From the NCBI RefSeq assembly GCF_016907795.1, contig NZ_JAFBCR010000001.1:1116001-1180000 (forward strand): a stretch of DNA of 64,000 nucleotides, in the 5' to 3' direction. Shown here piece by piece: positions 9,979-18,542 of the stretch. Under the pieces are notes generated by a model. The model searched no databases. It was given only the letters and a program-made list of their open reading frames with translations, and was not told where the DNA came from. Both the position numbers and the translations under genes were made by a program. Origin of the DNA: Kocuria palustris (GTDB taxonomy: Bacteria > Actinomycetota > Actinomycetes > Actinomycetales > Micrococcaceae). Position 1 is the stretch's first letter; every line of letters begins with the position of its first letter.

Positions 9979-10473
9979 TCAGCCCTGCGAGCGCCCGCCC
10001 TCGATCGGCCAGCGGTCCGTCCAGGCTCCGGGCTCCTCGGCGAAGGCCCGCACGTGCTCCGGGAAGCCGCCGGTCAGGACATCTGCCAGCGTGACCTCGT
10101 CGAGCACCCGGCGCATGGCCGAGCGCAGCGCGACCCACACGACCGGCAGGTGCTCAGCAGCACCCGTGTAGGCGGTGTCCGACGGGCGCTGCCCCCGGAT
10201 GCCGGCCAGCGGCCCCTCCACCGTGCGGATCACCGCGCCGATCGTGATCTCCTGCGCCTGGGAGGCCAGCCGGTAGCCGCCTGCGGCTCCGCGGCGGCTG
10301 ACGACGAGCCCCCCACGGCGCAGCTGCCCGAGGACCACCTCGAGGAACTTGGCCGGCAGCTGCTGACGCTGGGCCAGCTCCTGGGCGGGCATGGCGGCGG
10401 TGCCCGCCGCGTGCGCCTCGGCGAGCATGAGCATGGCCCTGATCGCGTATTCGGCGCGTGCGGAGATCTCCAT
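9979..10473 (-). CDS. Rrf2-family transcriptional regulator
   Basis: A 164-residue winged-helix Rrf2 protein. The start MEISARAEYAIRAMLMLAE, the recognition region (LAQRQQLPAKFLEVVLGQLRRGGLV) and the wing SRRGAAGGYRLA are characteristic. It contains no cysteine at all, so it cannot carry the Fe-S cluster of IscR or NsrR and must sense something else. It is divergent from a TauE/SafE exporter, and a perfect 8+8 palindrome (10538-10556) lies in the gap. The context suggests control of the exporter by a sulfur metabolite, but the ligand is inference. The MEIS start is the usual Rrf2 N-terminus. Confidence 0.85.
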   Translation of the reverse strand: MEISARAEYAIRAMLMLAEAHAAGTAAMPAQELAQRQQLPAKFLEVVLGQLRRGGLVVSRRGAAGGYRLASQAQEITIGAVIRTVEGPLAGIRGQRPSDTAYTGAAEHLPVVWVALRSAMRRVLDEVTLADVLTGGFPEHVRAFAEEPGAWTDRWPIEGGRSQG

Positions 10474-10537
10474 GTGTCGATTGTTTCACGGACTTTGACG
10501 CCCTTCCCAGGGCCCTGGAATGCTCGCGCACAGCAAA

Positions 10538-10556
10538 TCCCATCATCCTGATGGGA
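10538..10556. promoter_or_regulatory. palindrome, candidate Rrf2 operator
   Basis: TCCCATCA and TGATGGGA are exact reverse complements separated by TCC. It is the only long palindrome in the 175-bp gap between the Rrf2 gene and the exporter gene, 93 bases before the exporter start. Confidence 0.5.
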
Positions 10557-10648
10557 ATAGTGGATCGGCTGCGGAAGCGGCGCTCGCCCCGCCCGCGCGG
10601 CGCTGCCGAGTCAACGATCCGCCCCACCCCACTGCCCGGGAGTCCCGC

Positions 10649-11629
10649 ATGCGCATGCTCGTCCTCATCGCCCTCGTCGGCCTGGCCGCCCAGCTCGTGG
10701 ACGGCGGCCTGGGCATGGCCTACGGCGTCACGACCTCCACGCTGCTGCTCACGATCGGGGCCAACCCGGCTGCCGCCTCGGCCACCGTGCACCTGGCCGA
10801 GGTCGGGACCACGCTCGTGTCCGGGCTCTCCCACTGGCGCTTCGGCAACGTCGACTGGGGCGTCGTGGCCAAGATCGGGATCCCCGGTGCGATCGGCGCC
10901 TTCCTGGGGGCCACGGCCCTGTCGAACCTCGACGCCGCGGCCGCCAGGCCCTTCATGTCCGCAGTGCTGCTCGCCCTGGGCCTGTTCATCCTGGTGCGCT
11001 TCACGCTCGGCGGCCTGCGCAGCGATCGACTGGGACGAGCCATCCCCGCACGGCTGCTCGCCCCGCTCGGGCTCTTCGCCGGCTTCATGGACGCCGCCGG
11101 AGGCGGCGGCTGGGGCCCCGTCGGCACGCCCGCCCTGCTCGCCGACGGCCGCCTGGAGCCCCGGAAGGTCGTGGGCTCGATCAACTCCGCGGAGTTCCTG
11201 GTCACCGTGGCCGCCTCGCTCGGCTTCCTCTTCTCCCTGGGCAGCCAGGGGATCACCTGGTCCTGGGTGCTGGCCCTGCTGATCGGGGGCGTGATCGCAG
11301 CACCCATCGCCGCCGCGCTGGTCCGCTGCGTCCCCTCGCGCGTGCTCGGCCCGGCCGTGGGCGGGCTGATCGTGCTCACCAACGCCCGGACCCTGCTCGG
11401 GGCGGATGCGCTGGACGCCCCTGCGACGGTCTCCCACGCCGTGCTGCTGGGGATCGCCGTCCTGTGGCTGGCCGCCGTCGGCTGGTCGGTCCTGCAGCAT
11501 CGCAGCGGCTCGCATGCGGGGAGCGTCTCGGAGGCGACGACCGCCGATGAGGTCGCGACGCCGACGGCCGCGGCCGCGAGCGGGTCGTCCGCTGCCCAGT
11601 GCTCGGAGTCGGTGCACTCGGCGCGCTGA
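10649..11629 (+). CDS. TauE/SafE-family sulfite/anion exporter
   Basis: A 326-residue polytopic membrane protein of the TauE/SafE family, whose members export sulfite, sulfoacetate or other sulfonated anions. The two family half-repeats are visible: an N-terminal DGGLGMAYGVTTST motif (residues about 16-29) and GGGGWGPVGTPALL (about residues 151-164). About eight hydrophobic segments plus an Ala/Thr-rich cytoplasmic tail of about 35 residues. The ATG at 10649 follows GGGAG; a second ATG is six bases later. Long in-frame sequence upstream is not family-like. Divergent from the Rrf2 regulator, its likely controller. Confidence 0.88.
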   Translation: MRMLVLIALVGLAAQLVDGGLGMAYGVTTSTLLLTIGANPAAASATVHLAEVGTTLVSGLSHWRFGNVDWGVVAKIGIPGAIGAFLGATALSNLDAAAARPFMSAVLLALGLFILVRFTLGGLRSDRLGRAIPARLLAPLGLFAGFMDAAGGGGWGPVGTPALLADGRLEPRKVVGSINSAEFLVTVAASLGFLFSLGSQGITWSWVLALLIGGVIAAPIAAALVRCVPSRVLGPAVGGLIVLTNARTLLGADALDAPATVSHAVLLGIAVLWLAAVGWSVLQHRSGSHAGSVSEATTADEVATPTAAAASGSSAAQCSESVHSAR

Positions 11630-11662
11630 GGACGGGACCCGGACGTCGCGGCCCCGTCGCGA

Positions 11663-11693
11663 TTGATCGCGGGGTCGGGCCTCCCCGTACGAT
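11663..11693 (+). promoter_or_regulatory. promoter of the PLDc_N gene (leaderless)
   Basis: TTGATC at 11663-11668 and TACGAT at 11688-11693 are 19 bases apart; the ATG at 11700 follows the -10 by six bases. Confidence 0.5.
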
Positions 11694-11699
11694 GGAGAC

Positions 11700-12137
11700 A
11701 TGATCCGAGCCATCCTCATCATCGGCGTGATCGCTCTGGCTGTGGGCGTGATCATCTACTCGCTGATCGACTGCGCGCGCTCGGACGCCCGCGACATCCG
11801 CGGCCTGCGCCGCGGTCCGTGGCTGGCGATCATCCTGCTCCTGCCGGTCATCGGCGGCATCCTGTGGCTGACGCTGGGCCGCCCGCGCTACGCCTCCCCC
11901 GGCTCCGTCCCCACCCGCGGCAAGGGCCCGGATGACGACCCCGAGTTCCTGCGCCAGCTGGACCGCCAGCGACGCCAGGCCGAGCGCGAGCGGCAGCGCC
12001 GCGAGCAGCCCGGCGAGGAACAGGCCGGCGACGATCCGGCCGATGAGCCGCAGTCCGACCAGGACCGGGCCCCAGGCTCGGAGGACCCGGACGACGACGC
12101 GCCGAGCGCCCCCGGGGCGGATCCCTCCGCGCGCTGA
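11700..12137 (+). CDS. small membrane protein with a PLDc_N domain
   Basis: A 145-residue protein with two transmembrane segments (residues about 3-22 and 39-58) flanking SLIDCARSDARDIRGLRRGPW. This is the PLDc_N domain seen at the N-terminus of cardiolipin synthases, here without the catalytic HKD domains. The C-terminal 80 residues are a charged, Gln/Glu/Asp-rich, probably disordered segment. Stand-alone PLDc_N proteins are common in actinobacteria; function unknown. Transcribed from its own leaderless promoter and convergent with the next gene. Confidence 0.75.
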   Translation: MIRAILIIGVIALAVGVIIYSLIDCARSDARDIRGLRRGPWLAIILLLPVIGGILWLTLGRPRYASPGSVPTRGKGPDDDPEFLRQLDRQRRQAERERQRREQPGEEQAGDDPADEPQSDQDRAPGSEDPDDDAPSAPGADPSAR

Positions 12138-12162
12138 ATCCCTCGGGATCCCCGCGCGCAGC

Positions 12163-12816
12163 TCAGCCCCAGGGTTCGAGCTGCGGCGCATCCTGCGGGT
12201 CTGCTCGACCGGCCAGCCAGGCGAGCAGCCGGCGCTGGCTCGACAGCGATCCCCAGCGCTGCGGGACGGTTGCGAGCAGCTGCGGAAGGTCCCAGGCCAC
12301 GTACTCCTGAGGCCAGTCGGCGGACGTGTACTCGAGGCCGAGGTCCACATGATGCATCTCGACCTCGCGCAGCCGGTGCGCCGGCTCCCCGCTCGTGCCG
12401 TAGGAGTCGCGGCCCAGGAGCTCAGGGTGGGGCCAGCCCGCCGCATCCATGGCGGCGAGCACCCCGTCCAGACGGCCGCAGGACTCCTGCAGGTCGCGCA
12501 GGATCTGCGCCGCGGGCCGACCCTCGCCCTCGTCGATCTCGTCCCGGCGCTGCTGCGCACCACCGGGATACCTCGGCTCATCCGCTCCCCGAAGGGCTGC
12601 TGCGAGTCGGCGGCTGTGCCCGTCGGCGTTGCGCGCCAGGTGGGTCAGCACGTGCCCGATTGACCACTCCGGCAGCAGCGAGGCACGTCGGATCTGGGCG
12701 TCATCGAGGCCTGAGGCGGTGCCGAGCAGGCGCTGGTGCGCCAGGCGCACAAGCTCTGCGGCGCGACGGGGCTCCGTAGAGAGGTCGCCGGAAGGATCGT
12801 CCATGGCAGCGAGCAT
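12163..12816 (-). CDS. maleylpyruvate isomerase-family mycothiol-dependent enzyme
   Basis: A 217-residue DinB/MDMPI-fold protein. The metal-binding histidine pattern is visible: GHVLTHLARNADGH (residues about 54-67) and REVEMHHVDLGL (about residues 149-160). The family uses mycothiol, the actinobacterial thiol; members include maleylpyruvate isomerase, but no gentisate pathway is near, so the substrate is unknown. The ATG at 12816 has a strong GGAGGAGGGG upstream; an ATG four codons later is possible. Confidence 0.85.
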   Translation of the reverse strand: MLAAMDDPSGDLSTEPRRAAELVRLAHQRLLGTASGLDDAQIRRASLLPEWSIGHVLTHLARNADGHSRRLAAALRGADEPRYPGGAQQRRDEIDEGEGRPAAQILRDLQESCGRLDGVLAAMDAAGWPHPELLGRDSYGTSGEPAHRLREVEMHHVDLGLEYTSADWPQEYVAWDLPQLLATVPQRWGSLSSQRRLLAWLAGRADPQDAPQLEPWG

Positions 12817-12889
12817 GGCACCCCCTCCTCCGAGCTCACCAGACCCGAGACCCGCCCGAGAACTGCCATGAGGGGCGGCCCGGGAAGCG

Positions 12890-12923
12890 GAGGGACCCCG
12901 CGTCGTGCGACGCGGGGTCCCTC
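12890..12923 (-). terminator. terminator of the cytochrome c maturation operon
   Basis: A perfect 16-bp inverted repeat (12890-12905 with 12908-12923) lies 35 bases beyond the ccsB stop on the minus strand. Confidence 0.8.
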
Positions 12924-12957
12924 CGGTCTCAGGAAGCGGCCGGAGCCGGAAGCCGGC

Positions 12958-14061
12958 TCACAGCCCCGAGTAGGAGTGCAGGCCCTCGAACAGGGTGTTC
13001 ACGATGAAGTAGTTGAACAGCACGCACAGGAAGCCTGCGATCGACAGCCAGGCCGAGCGGGTTCCGGTCCAGCCGCGGGTGGCGCGGGCGTGGAGGTAGG
13101 CGGCGTAGACCACCCAGATCACGAAGGTCCACACCTCCTTGGGATCCCAGCCCCAGTAGCGGCCCCAGGCGTCGCGGGCCCAGATCGCGCCGGCGGCCAG
13201 GGTGAAGGTCCAGAACACGAAGCCCACGCTGTTGAGGCGATAGGCGAAGTTCTCCAGCGTCTTGGCCGAGGGCACCGAGCGCATGAAGGCCCAGCCCGGC
13301 TCGCCGCCGTCGAGGATGCGGCGCTCGCGGCGGTCCTGGATGAGCTGCAGGATCGACATGGTGAAGGTGACCGCGAAGATCGCGGACGACGCCACGGCGA
13401 TCGAGACGTGGATGATCAGCCAGTACGACTGCAGCGCCGGCTGCAGCGGGGAGACCGGGGTGGGGTAGGCGATCGTGGCCATGGTCAGCAGCAGCGTGAC
13501 CAGGCCCGAGATCATCACGCCCACGAAGCGCAGATCGCGACGGATCAGCATGATGAGGTAGATCCCGGCGATGATCAGCGCAGAGGTGGTCGAGAACTCG
13601 TACATGTTGCCCCACGGCACGCGCTGGGCTGCGATCGCTCGGGACACCACGGCCACGAGGTGGATCGCGAAGGCCATGACCATCAGCACGATGGCAGCGC
13701 GCGCTGCCGGGCGGCGCTCGGAGGTGCCATAGCCCATGCGGGAGTCGGCGACCTGGCCCTCGAGCTTCTCCGAGACGCCCCGGCGGCTTCCGGCGCGGTT
13801 GCCCGCACCGGAGTCGTTGCGCTCGTCGCGCTCCGGTTCCTCCGGCCCGGAGGCGCTCGAGGCCCCGCCGCCGGCGCCCACGAGCTCGCGGCTGCGGGAG
13901 GAGCTGCGCGCTGTCGTGCGCTTCTCGGCCTCGCTCAGGGTCTTCGAATGGGACGCCATGTCCCAGGCGAAGCAGATGAAGACGCAGAGGTAGACCAGGG
14001 CGGCCAGGAGCATGAACAGCTCCGACCATGTCCCCAGCGCGGTGTTCACTTCAGTGCTCAT
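12958..14061 (-). CDS. ccsB: cytochrome c biogenesis protein CcsB (ResC)
   Basis: A 367-residue integral membrane haem-handling protein, partner of ResB in System II cytochrome c maturation. The WWD domain motif WGRYWGWDPKEVWTF is near residues 289-303; conserved histidines lie in the flanking helices. After the first transmembrane segment is an extra hydrophilic insert (about residues 38-115, Ser/Arg/Glu-rich). The ATG overlaps the resB stop by four bases (ATGA), so the two are translationally coupled. Last gene of the operon, followed by a strong terminator. Confidence 0.94.
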   Translation of the reverse strand: MSTEVNTALGTWSELFMLLAALVYLCVFICFAWDMASHSKTLSEAEKRTTARSSSRSRELVGAGGGASSASGPEEPERDERNDSGAGNRAGSRRGVSEKLEGQVADSRMGYGTSERRPAARAAIVLMVMAFAIHLVAVVSRAIAAQRVPWGNMYEFSTTSALIIAGIYLIMLIRRDLRFVGVMISGLVTLLLTMATIAYPTPVSPLQPALQSYWLIIHVSIAVASSAIFAVTFTMSILQLIQDRRERRILDGGEPGWAFMRSVPSAKTLENFAYRLNSVGFVFWTFTLAAGAIWARDAWGRYWGWDPKEVWTFVIWVVYAAYLHARATRGWTGTRSAWLSIAGFLCVLFNYFIVNTLFEGLHSYSGL

Positions 14062-15869
14062 GCTCGTGATTCTCCCACCTTCGAGGCGCCGGGCGCCTCC
14101 GCATCCTCATCGACATCGTCTGCGACGCCGATGTGCTCCCATTCACCGCTGAACAGCTCGTGCAGCGCCTCGTCCTCGGACTCCAGCCGCGGGTCCTCCC
14201 CGCGGGCCAGCAGAGCGTACTCCAGGACCGCGCGCGGCCCCTCCGGGGTCTGCTCGGTGCGCACTCGCACCCAGGCGCGGCGTCGCACGATGAACAGCGA
14301 CATGATCAGCCCGGCGAAGGCCAGGATGAACGAGATGAACACCCCGGCCGTTCCCGGATCGTAGTTCACGTCCAGCCCGACGTAGCGCTCGGTGCCCAGG
14401 TACTCGATCTCCCCCAGGCCGTTCGGCAGCTCGGCCTTCGGGTTCTGCTCGTTGAGCACCAGCGGACCGCCGGGGGTGCTCGGCGAGGCCTGCTCCTGCA
14501 GACCTTCGACGTCCAGGACGTACACGTTCTGGGGCGCACCGCTGTCCAGGCCCAGATCGCCCGAGTACACGGACAGCACCAGCGTGGGGTTGCCCAGATC
14601 GGGGTCGATCGACGTCAGCTGGCCGGAGGCCTCGTCGACGTAGCCGGTCGGCAGGAACGTGCCGGTGAAGCCGAGCTGCTCGGGCTGGGAGTCCGGGACC
14701 TTCAGCGTGAACGCCGAGATGTTCGTCAGGTCCTCGGGGACGGTGATGACGGGGCCCTCATACGCGACGTCTCCGTCGCCGTCGGTGACCCGCACGGTCG
14801 GCGCGTAGCCGTTGCCGATCAGGTACGAGCGCACCCCGTTCGAGGAGACCGGCTGATTGGTCGACAGCTTCTCCTGGCGCGGCTCGTCGTCGGGGCCGTC
14901 CTGGACGGTGACGTCGGCGTCGAAGCCCAGCGGCTGGCCGTAGCTGCCGGGGTCATCGGTGTCGCGGTTGTAGTCGATGTGGAAGTCGTCCACGGTCAGC
15001 GTGAACGGGGCCAGCCAGTCGGCGTCGTAGTTCGAGCCCGGGGTGAACGAGTCGTAGCTGATCAGCGAGTTCGCGAAGGTCTCCCCCACCGTCAGGATCT
15101 TCTGGCCCTTGAAGCCGAACATCGCGCCGACTGCCATGAAGATCAGGATGCCGAGCAGGGCCACGTGGAAGAGGATGTTGCCGACCTCCTTCCACATGCC
15201 GCGCTCGGCGCCCACCGACGGCGTCGGCGTGTCCATGTCGCGCAGGTGCACGCGGTAGCCGCGCTTCTTCAGCAGCGCCGCGCTGCGCTCGACCATCTCC
15301 GCGGCCGACGGGGCCTCGGTGCCATCGGCCCCGCCGATGCGCAGGCTGCGGTGCACGGGCAGGCGGGAGAACCGGCGCGGAGTGCGCGGGGGCTGGGCCC
15401 GCCAGGCCTGCCAGTGCTTGCGAGCGCGCGGCAGCACGCAGCCCACCAGCGAGATGAACAGCAGCAGGTAGATGGCCGCGAACCACACCGAGGAGAAGAC
15501 GTCGAACATCTGCAGCCGGTCCAGGATCGGCCCCAGCCGCGGATTCGAGTCGATGTAGTCGTTGACGGCCGCGACGTCCTGGACCCGCTGCGGGAAGATC
15601 GAGCCCGGAACAGCGGCGACCGCCAGCATCAGCAGCAGGAACAGCGCCGTGTTCATCTTGGTCAGCTGGGCCCAGGCCCAGCGCAGCATCCCCAGGGGCC
15701 CCAGCGACGGAACGGTCACCTCCTGGCTCGATCCTCCCCCGGGGTCCTTCTGCGCTGTGCTCACTGTGCTCCCTCGATCGCTGCGGGCGCCGCGCGCCCT
15801 GGTGTGCTCATCCGTGCCTGCACCGTGCTCCTGTCCGGGAGCCGGGGCATCGTCCTGTGCGCTGTCCAT
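14058..15869 (-). CDS. resB: cytochrome c biogenesis protein ResB
   Basis: A 603-residue ResB-family protein that with CcsB carries haem across the membrane and joins it to apocytochrome c. Transmembrane segments occur near residues 73-95, 124-145 and 220-240, then a large extracytoplasmic domain and a final helix around residue 530. The start is uncertain. The ATG at 15869 has GGAGG touching it, whereas a GTG at 15764 (VSTAQKD, 568 residues) has GAGGGAG four bases upstream. The first 35 residues of the longer form are hydrophilic and may not be translated. The upstream ccdA stop is eight bases before the longer start. Confidence 0.9.
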   Translation of the reverse strand: MDSAQDDAPAPGQEHGAGTDEHTRARGARSDRGSTVSTAQKDPGGGSSQEVTVPSLGPLGMLRWAWAQLTKMNTALFLLLMLAVAAVPGSIFPQRVQDVAAVNDYIDSNPRLGPILDRLQMFDVFSSVWFAAIYLLLFISLVGCVLPRARKHWQAWRAQPPRTPRRFSRLPVHRSLRIGGADGTEAPSAAEMVERSAALLKKRGYRVHLRDMDTPTPSVGAERGMWKEVGNILFHVALLGILIFMAVGAMFGFKGQKILTVGETFANSLISYDSFTPGSNYDADWLAPFTLTVDDFHIDYNRDTDDPGSYGQPLGFDADVTVQDGPDDEPRQEKLSTNQPVSSNGVRSYLIGNGYAPTVRVTDGDGDVAYEGPVITVPEDLTNISAFTLKVPDSQPEQLGFTGTFLPTGYVDEASGQLTSIDPDLGNPTLVLSVYSGDLGLDSGAPQNVYVLDVEGLQEQASPSTPGGPLVLNEQNPKAELPNGLGEIEYLGTERYVGLDVNYDPGTAGVFISFILAFAGLIMSLFIVRRRAWVRVRTEQTPEGPRAVLEYALLARGEDPRLESEDEALHELFSGEWEHIGVADDVDEDAEAPGASKVGESRA

Positions 15870-15877
15870 CCTCCGCC

Positions 15878-16639
15878 TCAGATCACCGGCACGAAGTCCT
15901 GGACCAGCTCCGACTGGATCCACGAGACGAAGGCCGTCCACACGCCGCTGACCATGAGCAGGCCGATCACCACGAGCATCAGCCCCCCGAAGCGCTGCAG
16001 GGCCACCCGGTGCCGCTTGAAGAAGTCCAGGGCGCCCATCCCGCGGCGCAGCGCCAGGGCCGCGATCAGGAACGGGATGCCCATGCCCAGGCAGTACACG
16101 ACGGTCAGCAGAGCGGCCTTGCCCACCGAGGAGCCGCCGCTGTAGGCCAGGGCCTGCACCGCCGCGAACGTGGGCCCGATGCACGGGGCCCAGCCCAGTC
16201 CGAACGTGATGCCCAGCAGCGGGGCCCCCCACAGCCCGGGAGGCGGGCGCCGCTCGATCTTGCGCTCGCGCTGCAGGGCGCCGATCCCTCCCATGAAGAC
16301 GAGCCCCATGACGATCACGAGCACCCCGAGCACGACCATGACCCAGCCCTGACCGCGCAGCCACGGCAACGCGCCCAGCTGCGCCAGCACGACCGACATC
16401 AGCAGGAACACCAGGGTGAAGCCGAGCACGAACAGCCCGATCCCCGCGAGCATCCGCCCGCGCTTCTGCTTCTGCAGGTCGATCCCGGTCAGCCCGGTGA
16501 CGTAGCCCAGGTAGCCCGGCACGAGCGGCAGGACGCAGGGCGAGGCGAAGGAGACCAGCCCCGCCAGCGCCGCCACCGGCAGCGCGGCCAGCAGCGATCC
16601 GTCCAGGACGGTCTCGGCGAAGGGATTGCCGTCGATCAC
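15878..16639 (-). CDS. ccdA: cytochrome c biogenesis protein CcdA (DsbD-like thiol transporter)
   Basis: A 253-residue membrane protein with about six helices that passes electrons from cytoplasmic thioredoxin to outside thiol-disulfide proteins such as the TlpA encoded next to it. The redox pair is C35 (SFASPCVLPLVPGYLGYVTG) and C153 (GLGWAPCIGPTF). The GTG at 16639 starts seven bases after the tlpA stop. Together with TlpA and ResB/CcsB it keeps apocytochrome CxxCH cysteines reduced for haem attachment. Confidence 0.94.
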   Translation of the reverse strand: MIDGNPFAETVLDGSLLAALPVAALAGLVSFASPCVLPLVPGYLGYVTGLTGIDLQKQKRGRMLAGIGLFVLGFTLVFLLMSVVLAQLGALPWLRGQGWVMVVLGVLVIVMGLVFMGGIGALQRERKIERRPPPGLWGAPLLGITFGLGWAPCIGPTFAAVQALAYSGGSSVGKAALLTVVYCLGMGIPFLIAALALRRGMGALDFFKRHRVALQRFGGLMLVVIGLLMVSGVWTAFVSWIQSELVQDFVPVI

Positions 16640-16646
16640 GAGCGCC

Positions 16647-17309
16647 TCAGACCGACGTGACGTCGTCGAGGACGGTGCGCAGGATCGAGGGGTCGGCGAT
16701 GCCCAGGATCCGGGCGGCCACACGCCCCTGGGAGTCGAGCACCAGGGTGGTCGGCACGGCCTGCGGCGGGACGTGCTTGGACAGATCCAGCAGCACACCT
16801 CCGTCGCGGTCCTCGAACGACGGGTACGGGATCTCGAAGGTGCGCTCGAAGGCCTCCGCAGTGGCCTGCTCGTCGCGCACGTTCACGCCGTAGAACGCGA
16901 CACGGTCCTCGAAGTCCTGGGCCAGTTCGACCAGGTCCGGGGCCTCCTTGCGGCACGGAGCGCAGCCGGCGTACCAGAAGTTGAGCAGCACGGGTTTCCC
17001 GCGCAGCTGCTCGCCGGTGACCTCGGTGCCGTCGAACAGCGCGCCCTCGAAGTCCACGGGATCGGAGCGGTCGTCCTCGGGGTACTCGCTCACGGAGCCG
17101 TCCCCGGCGATGTATCCGGTGTCCCCGCCGGCGTTGGCCTGCTGCGCGAGGTCGTCCTCCTTGGCCGAGCAGGCGGAGAGCACCAGGGCCCCCAAGCCGG
17201 CTCCGCCCAGGCCCAGCAGCGCGCGGCGCGTGGGACGGACCCGGGCATCATCGTCCGCGCCAGCGGCGCTGTCGACGTGCGGGCGGGCAGTGCGGGGAGG
17301 ACGGATCAC
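16647..17309 (-). CDS. TlpA/ResA-type thiol-disulfide reductase, lipoprotein
   Basis: A 220-residue extracytoplasmic thioredoxin-fold protein. A twin-arginine signal (PTRRALLG, RR at residues 28-29) runs into a hydrophobic stretch and a lipobox LSAC with C47, so it is probably a Tat-exported lipoprotein. The active site is WYAGCAPC (C116 and C119). It reduces apocytochrome c thiols, fed by CcdA. The GTG at 17309 has AGGTGA seven bases upstream. The 79-base gap before it holds a small hairpin (GGCCCGCG pairing with CGCGGGCC around 17378). Confidence 0.92.
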   Translation of the reverse strand: MIRPPRTARPHVDSAAGADDDARVRPTRRALLGLGGAGLGALVLSACSAKEDDLAQQANAGGDTGYIAGDGSVSEYPEDDRSDPVDFEGALFDGTEVTGEQLRGKPVLLNFWYAGCAPCRKEAPDLVELAQDFEDRVAFYGVNVRDEQATAEAFERTFEIPYPSFEDRDGGVLLDLSKHVPPQAVPTTLVLDSQGRVAARILGIADPSILRTVLDDVTSV

Positions 17310-17388
17310 GATGCGCTCACCTGAGGATGGGGTTCGGAACGGACGAGGGGCGCGGGCGGTGCGGAGGGGCCCGCGGAGGCGCGGGCCA

Positions 17389-18063
17389 TCATGACCCGGG
17401 AAGCTGGTTGACCCCTGAGTAGAGGTGCGCCGACGGCTCCGCATAGGTCACCGCGGGTCGGCGCCCGGAGTCGAGGTCAGTGAAGTGCAGGGAGGTCAGC
17501 GACCCCAGGTTGCACTGCCGCTTGCGGGGGTCATGCGGCAGGCGGCGGCCCTCGGCCGAGAGGCGGGTCAGCCAGATCGGCAGCTGGTGGGAGACGATCA
17601 CGGCCTCCGCGCCGTCGCCGCCGATCTCCACGGCCCGGCGCCCCGCCGCCAGCGCCGCCTCGGCCATGCGCGCCACGATGCTGCGGTACGGCTCACCCCA
17701 CGACGGGCGCAGCGGGTCGATCAGGTGCGGCCAGTGCACCGGCTTGGCCAGCTCGGCGGCGTCCACGTGGTGGCCCTCGAAGTGGTTCCAGGGCTCGATC
17801 ACGCGCTCATCCGGGTGGATCTGCAGATCGAGGGCCTCGGCCACCGGCTGCGCCGTCTGGCGGGTGCGCAGCAGCGGCGAGGCCACCAGGTGCACGATCC
17901 GCGCGCCCTGCTCGTCGCGTCGCTGGGCCAGCGACTGGGCGGCGACCCGGGCCATCTCCTGGCCGCGCTCGGCCAGGCGGAACTCGGGCAGGCGGCCGTA
18001 CACGATCCGGTCCGGATTGTGGACCTGGCCGTGACGCAGCAGATGGACGATCGCTGAGGACAT
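17389..18063 (-). CDS. histidine phosphatase family protein (phosphoglycerate mutase-like)
   Basis: A 224-residue phosphohistidine phosphatase-fold protein. The catalytic motif LLRHGQ lies at residues 8-13, SPLLRTRQTA carries the second conserved arginine, and VIVSHQLPIW the second histidine. The substrate is unknown. This gene commonly precedes tlpA-ccdA-resB-ccsB in actinobacteria, but its role there is unclear. The start at 18063 gives the normal short N-terminus; ATG codons at 18072 and 18075 are alternatives. Confidence 0.87.
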   Translation of the reverse strand: MSSAIVHLLRHGQVHNPDRIVYGRLPEFRLAERGQEMARVAAQSLAQRRDEQGARIVHLVASPLLRTRQTAQPVAEALDLQIHPDERVIEPWNHFEGHHVDAAELAKPVHWPHLIDPLRPSWGEPYRSIVARMAEAALAAGRRAVEIGGDGAEAVIVSHQLPIWLTRLSAEGRRLPHDPRKRQCNLGSLTSLHFTDLDSGRRPAVTYAEPSAHLYSGVNQLPGS

Positions 18064-18110
18064 GGGGGCCATCATCCCAGACCCGGGCACAGGGCTCGAA
18101 TCGAGCCCGC

Positions 18111-18398
18111 TCAGGCCCCGCGCCGGACGAGCAGGCGCTCGAGCCTGCGCGGGTCGATCTGCCAGAAGTCGCGCTGCCGGCCGTCGATCAGCAGCACGGG
18201 GACCTCGATCTGCCAGCGCTGGGTCTGCTCGGACTCCGGCAGCTGCATGATGTCGGTCTCGGCCCACTCCAAGCCGTGGCGCTGGGCTGCGGCGGCGACG
18301 GTGTCGCGGGCCGCCTGGCACAGGTGGCACCCCTGACGGGTGATCAGCCGCAGCGGCGGCACGGAGAGGTCGATCTGCCCCGGGGTCTGCTCGGTCAT
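18111..18398 (-). CDS. glutaredoxin-like protein (DUF836)
   Basis: A 95-residue thioredoxin-fold protein with the redox motif GCHLC (C24, C27), cis-proline segment EVPVLLI and C-terminal helix. Such small glutaredoxins often head the actinobacterial cytochrome c maturation operon; reduction of a partner in that pathway is inference. Its ATG lies six bases after a TAGGAT -10 box, so the operon from here to ccsB probably starts with a leaderless message. Confidence 0.85.
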   Translation of the reverse strand: MTEQTPGQIDLSVPPLRLITRQGCHLCQAARDTVAAAAQRHGLEWAETDIMQLPESEQTQRWQIEVPVLLIDGRQRDFWQIDPRRLERLLVRRGA

Positions 18399-18404
18399 CG
18401 TCCG

Positions 18405-18410
18405 ATCCTA
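18405..18410 (-). promoter_or_regulatory. -10 box for the cytochrome c maturation operon (leaderless)
   Basis: TAGGAT on the minus strand with six bases to the ATG at 18398. The upstream bS22 gene has its own terminator, so this is the likely operon promoter. Confidence 0.5.
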
Positions 18411-18492
18411 TGACGAGGGCGCCGCGCCCCCTCCACGAGGCCGCGCGGCCGGCAACGCGGCGTCATGCGAGGCTGCTGCCGCGCACATGCCG

Positions 18493-18522
18493 AGGGGCCC
18501 CGCTCGCGAGAGCGGGGCCCCT
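18493..18522 (-). terminator. terminator of the bS22 gene
   Basis: A perfect 13-bp stem (18493-18505 with 18510-18522) closed by a GCGA tetraloop, 21 bases beyond the bS22 stop. Confidence 0.78.
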
Positions 18523-18542
18523 GTCGGCTCACTGCCAGCAGG

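Noticed and set aside
12163-12180. A GGTTCGA-like string suggesting a tRNA T-loop
   Set aside because: It lies at the end of a protein gene, with no acceptor stem or anticodon arm around it. No tRNA was found anywhere in the window.
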